A stretch of DNA of 64,000 bases from assembly GCA_023418355.1 (NCBI GenBank), contig JAEZZU010000337.1, forward strand, positions 7,320 through 71,319. The letters are read 5' to 3'. Shown here piece after piece: positions 60,706 through 64,000 of this stretch. This DNA comes from Pseudomonadota bacterium. GTDB lineage: Bacteria; Pseudomonadota; Gammaproteobacteria; Burkholderiales; Burkholderiaceae_C. Every line of letters starts with the position of its first letter. Within the stretch, counting starts at the first letter, position 1. Made by a program: the position numbers and the translations under genes. The notes under the pieces were generated by a model that was not told the DNA's origin, searched no databases, and saw only the letters and a program-made list of their open reading frames with translations.

Positions 60706-61452
60706 TCACTGTGCCTGACTTTCCTGTTCGATACGGCTCTGGTTCATGCGCTGCACCAGTGAGGTGATGTAGACCGTGAAGATAGGAAATACCGTCATGC
60801 CCACGGTAGCCAGCACCGCCGTTGCCACCTTGCCCAGAACGGAGACAGGCACGATGTTGGAGCCTACCGTGGTCACCGTCATGGATGCCCACCACAACGC
60901 GTCGTAATAGCTGCTTACCAGTGGATTGACGCCCCCTTCGAACACAAAAAAGACCAGCGTGAAGAAGTAGACGACGGAGAAAAAGCTCACCAGATACGCG
61001 ATGAACAGGCCTGTAAGCTTGTTGCTCACCACCATCTTGACCAGCACGATCAAGGCGGCACCACCGCGCATGATGGGGAGGAACTTGAGCAGATACTGCG
61101 CCTCGTTGGAAAACGACAGTGCAAAAAAATCAATCAGACTCAGATACGGCACAGACAGCAGAATCAGCAGAAAGTGCCTGAAGAAAAAGCGCATCTTCTT
61201 GGGCGCCAGCGCCATCAGCAAAAAGATGTCCACCAGAAAGTACACGCACACCCACAGCTGCACACGTGCATAGATTGAGCCTTCCAGAAACACCTGCCCG
61301 GAAAAAGCTTCCAGCGAGATGCTGACAATCAGCACCAGTGCTGCAATCACGCCCAGCACGTTGAGCACACGTGCCACATGCACGCGCCAGGGGCTGTCAC
61401 TGGAAGGTGGTGACGGGTTCTTGGATACAGCGGCAGCGGTCACATCAGTCAT
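60706..61452 (-). CDS. voltage-gated-like ion channel / ion transporter
   Basis: A 248-residue membrane protein with about six helices and a pore region YDALWWASMTVTTVGSNIVPVSVLGK. In potassium channels the filter reads TVGYG; here it is TVGSN, so ion selectivity may differ. The ATG at 61452 (MTDVTAAAV) was chosen over an upstream start because the extra 47 residues have no channel features. It stands alone between convergent operons with its own terminator. Confidence 0.75.
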   Translation of the reverse strand: MTDVTAAAVSKNPSPPSSDSPWRVHVARVLNVLGVIAALVLIVSISLEAFSGQVFLEGSIYARVQLWVCVYFLVDIFLLMALAPKKMRFFFRHFLLILLSVPYLSLIDFFALSFSNEAQYLLKFLPIMRGGAALIVLVKMVVSNKLTGLFIAYLVSFFSVVYFFTLVFFVFEGGVNPLVSSYYDALWWASMTVTTVGSNIVPVSVLGKVATAVLATVGMTVFPIFTVYITSLVQRMNQSRIEQESQAQ

Positions 61453-61762
61453 GGATTTCAAACAATTCGCGCAAGGGCGCAGGCATGCGTAGGGCAGCCC
61501 TGTTGCAGGGTCGCAGTGCCCCCTCATGGGCAAAGTACGGACTGTAGTGGCTTTGCCCGGCAGTCTGAGCCCATTGCACAGGAATGGGCCCACAAATTAT
61601 GCGCATGGCCTTTCACAGGAACATGGTTTGCTACTGACAGGCCAGTACTGCTTGGCGAATCCCGCATCCTTTACGGGCGCCGCAAAGCTGGGACAATCCA
61701 TGTTTTCGCCCCTGGCTGCAGTGCGCTGCCTGCACTGCAGCACCAGCTATTGATCAAGAAGC
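61453..61762. other. divergent gap between ion channel gene and xthA
   Basis: About 310 bases holding the promoters of both genes. No gene recognised and no clear promoter pair picked; a short upstream extension of xthA frame (from 61516, another frame) is not supported. Confidence 0.4.
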
Positions 61763-62545
61763 ATGCCCATGAAATTTGCCACCTGGAACATCAACTCCCT
61801 GAACGTTCGCCTGCCACAGCTGCTGGACTGGCTGCAGGTCAATCCGGTGGATGCCATCGGGCTGCAGGAACTCAAGCTCACGGATGACAAGTTCCCTTTC
61901 ATGGAACTGGAAGCTGCGGGCTACCAGGCCGTCTGCCACGGTCAGAAGACCTACAACGGCGTCGCCATTCTGAGCCGCCACCCCATCCGTGACGTGGTGC
62001 GCAACATCCCCGGCTTTGACGATGAACAGGCGCGCGTGATTGCCGCTACGCTGGATACGCCACAGGGCGAAGTGCGCCTGATCAACTGCTACTTTGTGAA
62101 CGGCCAAGCACCTGACTCCGAAAAGTTTGCCTACAAGCTGCGCTGGCTGGCGGCGCTGCACGCCTATGTGCAGGCCGAGCTGGCCCAGCACCCGCAGCTG
62201 ATGCTGGTGGGTGACTTCAACGTGGCCCCTGAGGACCGTGACTCCTTCGACCCCGAAGGCCTGCGCGGCACCATCCACCACACCCCCGAAGAGCGCGCGC
62301 ACTTCCAGAGCATGCTGGATCTGGGGCTGACCGATGCCTTCCGCATGTTTGAGCAGCCCGAAAAGAGCTTTTCCTGGTGGGACTACCGCATGCTGGGTTT
62401 CCAGAAAAACCGCGGCCTGCGCATTGACCACATTCTGGTGAGCCAAGCCTTGAAGGCCAGAACCACGGCCTGCGTGGTGGACCGCGCCCCCCGCAAGAAC
62501 AAGCAACCCAGTGACCATGCGCCAGTGGTCATCACCATGGACTGA
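61763..62545 (+). CDS. xthA: exodeoxyribonuclease III
   Basis: The 260-residue protein of the AP-endonuclease family has NINSLNVRL, the metal-binding Glu in LQELKL, NGVAILSRHP, LVGDFNVAPEDRD and the C-terminal SDHAPVVI. It cuts at abasic sites and degrades 3' ends during base-excision repair. The start is at 61763 or two codons later (MKFATWN). Confidence 0.92.
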   Translation: MPMKFATWNINSLNVRLPQLLDWLQVNPVDAIGLQELKLTDDKFPFMELEAAGYQAVCHGQKTYNGVAILSRHPIRDVVRNIPGFDDEQARVIAATLDTPQGEVRLINCYFVNGQAPDSEKFAYKLRWLAALHAYVQAELAQHPQLMLVGDFNVAPEDRDSFDPEGLRGTIHHTPEERAHFQSMLDLGLTDAFRMFEQPEKSFSWWDYRMLGFQKNRGLRIDHILVSQALKARTTACVVDRAPRKNKQPSDHAPVVITMD

Positions 62546-62559
62546 GCCATGTTTTCCGG

Positions 62560-62582
62560 GCCGCTGTTTCAGCGGCTTTTTT
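62560..62582 (+). terminator. intrinsic terminator of xthA
   Basis: GCCGCT and AGCGGC around a five-base loop, followed by six T. Confidence 0.88.
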
Positions 62583-62613
62583 GCACCTGCTTTTTTGAGA
62601 CTGTGCTGATTTC

Positions 62614-63861
62614 GTGACTGCCCGCCCCGCCTTGTTTCGCAACGCTGCCCTGCAGCAGCCTGGTTTTCTGCCTTTTCTGTCCGCACGCCTGCTGGGGCTG
62701 TTTGCCCAGCAGATGCAGGCCGTGGTCGTGGCCTGGCAGGTATATGACATCACACGCGATCCACTGTCACTGGCCTATGTGGGGCTGGCGCAGTTCCTGC
62801 CCATGCTGCTGCTTCTGATTCCGGCGGGTGATCTGGCCGATCGCATGAGTCGCAAGCGCATGCTCGCAGCCAGCTGGGCACTGGCATCCGTCTGTGCCGC
62901 CCTGCTGCTGTGGCTGACCACACTGGGCGAACATGGCGTGGGAGGCATCTATGCCGTGCTGGTGCTGTTTGGCTGCAGCCGCGCCTTTACCGGCCCGGCC
63001 ATGCAAAGTCTGCTGCCACAGATCGTGCCACGCGAGCATCTGGCACAGGCGCTGGCCACCAACAGCATGATCATGCGCACCGGTGCCATTGCCGCGCCCG
63101 TGCTGGGCGGCGTGCTCTACGGCTTCGGCGGTGGGGAGCTGACCTATGGCGTGTGCTCCATCGCGCTGGCTCTGGCCGTGCTGCTGCTGTGGCGCGTGCC
63201 AGTGCGCTACGCCGCAGCGCGCCAGCCACTGCAGGGGACGATGTGGCTGCGTGCGCTCGATGGCGTGCGCTTTATCCGCAGCCACCCCATCGTGCTGGGC
63301 ACGATTTCGCTGGATCTGTTTGCCGTGCTGCTGGGCGGGGTGATTGCCTTGCTGCCGGTGTACGCCAAGGAAGTGCTGCATGCCGGGCCGGAAGGCCTGG
63401 GTATCCTGCGCGCCAGCATGTCGGTGGGTGAAGTGCTCATGGGCCTGTGGCTGAGCAGCCGCCCCATCAACCAGCGTGTCGGCAAGGTGATGTTTGCTGC
63501 CGTCGCCGTCTTTGGCATGGCCAATCTGGTGTTCTCGCTCTCACACTGGTTCTGGCTGTCTGCGGCCATGCTGGCCATTGCTGGTGCAGCTGACATGGTA
63601 AGTGTGTACATACGTTCATCACTCGTTCAGTTCTCCACACCGGACACCATGCGTGGACGTGTGAACGCCGTGAACATGCTGTTCATCAGCTCCAGCAACG
63701 AGCTGGGCGAATTCCGCGCCGGGGCCATGGCAGCAGGCATGGGCGCCGTGCCAGCTGCCATCGTCGGCAGCCTGTGCACGCTGGGCGTGGTGGGCACCTG
63801 GATGCTGTGGTTCAAGCCTTTGCGCGACGTCAATAAGCTAGAAGATGCTGCAAGTCTGTAA
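62614..63861 (+). CDS. MFS transporter, EntS / DUF894 type
   Basis: A 415-residue protein with about twelve membrane helices. The family signature ARLLGLFAQQMQAVVVAWQVY opens the protein, followed by DLADRMSRKRML and RVNAVNMLFISSSNELGEFRAG. It probably exports small hydrophobic compounds or siderophores by proton exchange. The start is a GTG at 62614; the frame before it holds the xthA terminator. Confidence 0.82.
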   Translation: MTARPALFRNAALQQPGFLPFLSARLLGLFAQQMQAVVVAWQVYDITRDPLSLAYVGLAQFLPMLLLLIPAGDLADRMSRKRMLAASWALASVCAALLLWLTTLGEHGVGGIYAVLVLFGCSRAFTGPAMQSLLPQIVPREHLAQALATNSMIMRTGAIAAPVLGGVLYGFGGGELTYGVCSIALALAVLLLWRVPVRYAAARQPLQGTMWLRALDGVRFIRSHPIVLGTISLDLFAVLLGGVIALLPVYAKEVLHAGPEGLGILRASMSVGEVLMGLWLSSRPINQRVGKVMFAAVAVFGMANLVFSLSHWFWLSAAMLAIAGAADMVSVYIRSSLVQFSTPDTMRGRVNAVNMLFISSSNELGEFRAGAMAAGMGAVPAAIVGSLCTLGVVGTWMLWFKPLRDVNKLEDAASL

Positions 63862-64000
63862 GATAAAAGCTTGAGATGCATTTTTTTACAAAAAATGATT
63901 GTTAAAAACCACAGTCTCCGTACATATTCAGCAGTCTGAATCCGTTCTTCGCTTTCCGAAACATCTGACTGTTATGCGCTGTGTGCTGAGAGGTATGGGT
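63862..64000 (+). other. end of window, no gene seen
   Basis: About 140 bases after the MFS gene, partly AT-rich; no open frame or terminator can be called. Confidence 0.4.

Noticed and set aside
1..64000. CRISPR arrays, tRNA or rRNA genes
   Set aside because: I saw no regularly spaced repeats and no cloverleaf-type sequence or rRNA segment in the window, including at the element borders.

Overview
The window looks like a chromosomal segment of a betaproteobacterium, most likely a member of the Comamonadaceae (Burkholderiales). The flanks are GC-rich, and the order folA, calcineurin-like phosphatase, UbiA/GT39 operon, xthA, MFS together with an aryl-polyene pigment locus fits that group. This is inferred from gene content and composition; there is no rRNA gene to confirm it. 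No tRNA, rRNA or CRISPR array was seen.

Layout. (1) 1-2310: tail of a DUF2069 membrane protein, a GlcD-type FAD oxidase and a small lipoprotein. (2) 2612-20693, all minus strand: a complete aryl-polyene (APE) cluster of about nineteen tightly overlapping genes. It encodes a chain-length factor, acyltransferases, two ACPs, a starter-activating ligase fused to a dehydratase, an aromatic amino-acid ammonia-lyase, a thioesterase, a LolA-like carrier, an MMPL exporter fused in frame to an FAD oxidoreductase, lipoproteins, two ketosynthases, a dehydratase, a ketoreductase and a phosphopantetheinyl transferase. Together they would make, load, extend and export an aryl-polyene carboxylate to the outer membrane. 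(3) 21151-54889: the host thyA gene is split by a roughly 32.9 kb element (about 21633-54531). (4) 55121-63861: folA, originally next to thyA, then a metallophosphatase, a three-gene polyprenyl-phosphate sugar operon, an ion channel, xthA and an MFS transporter.

The element is the unusual part. It sits exactly after the catalytic Cys-His codons of thyA, ends in short inverted repeats (TTTTGTGAT), and carries as its first gene a complete, divergent thyA that should replace the function it destroys. In its middle is an AT-rich four-gene module: three tyrosine-recombinase-like proteins, one apparently degenerate, and a small coiled-coil protein. This resembles the TnpA/TnpB/TnpC set of Tn554-like elements. 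The rest is a defence island. Left arm: a WYL-domain regulator with a perfect 9-3-9 inverted repeat at its divergent promoter, facing a minus-strand row of a small DUF4258-like protein, RmuC, a TM0106-type RecB-like nuclease/helicase and an HNH nuclease. Right arm: a GmrSD-like DUF262-HNH protein coupled to a second HNH paralogue, then a three-gene operon of a DUF1998 helicase with a C-terminal nuclease, a DrmD-like SNF2 helicase and an Eco57I-like adenine methylase. Near the right end are a HAD phosphatase-like gene and an XRE regulator divergent from an unknown gene across a 46-base perfect palindrome.

The best candidates for undescribed biology are the thyA-replacing element itself and the WYL / RmuC / TM0106 nuclease-helicase / HNH cassette. 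Family assignments rest on motifs read by eye; no database search was possible.
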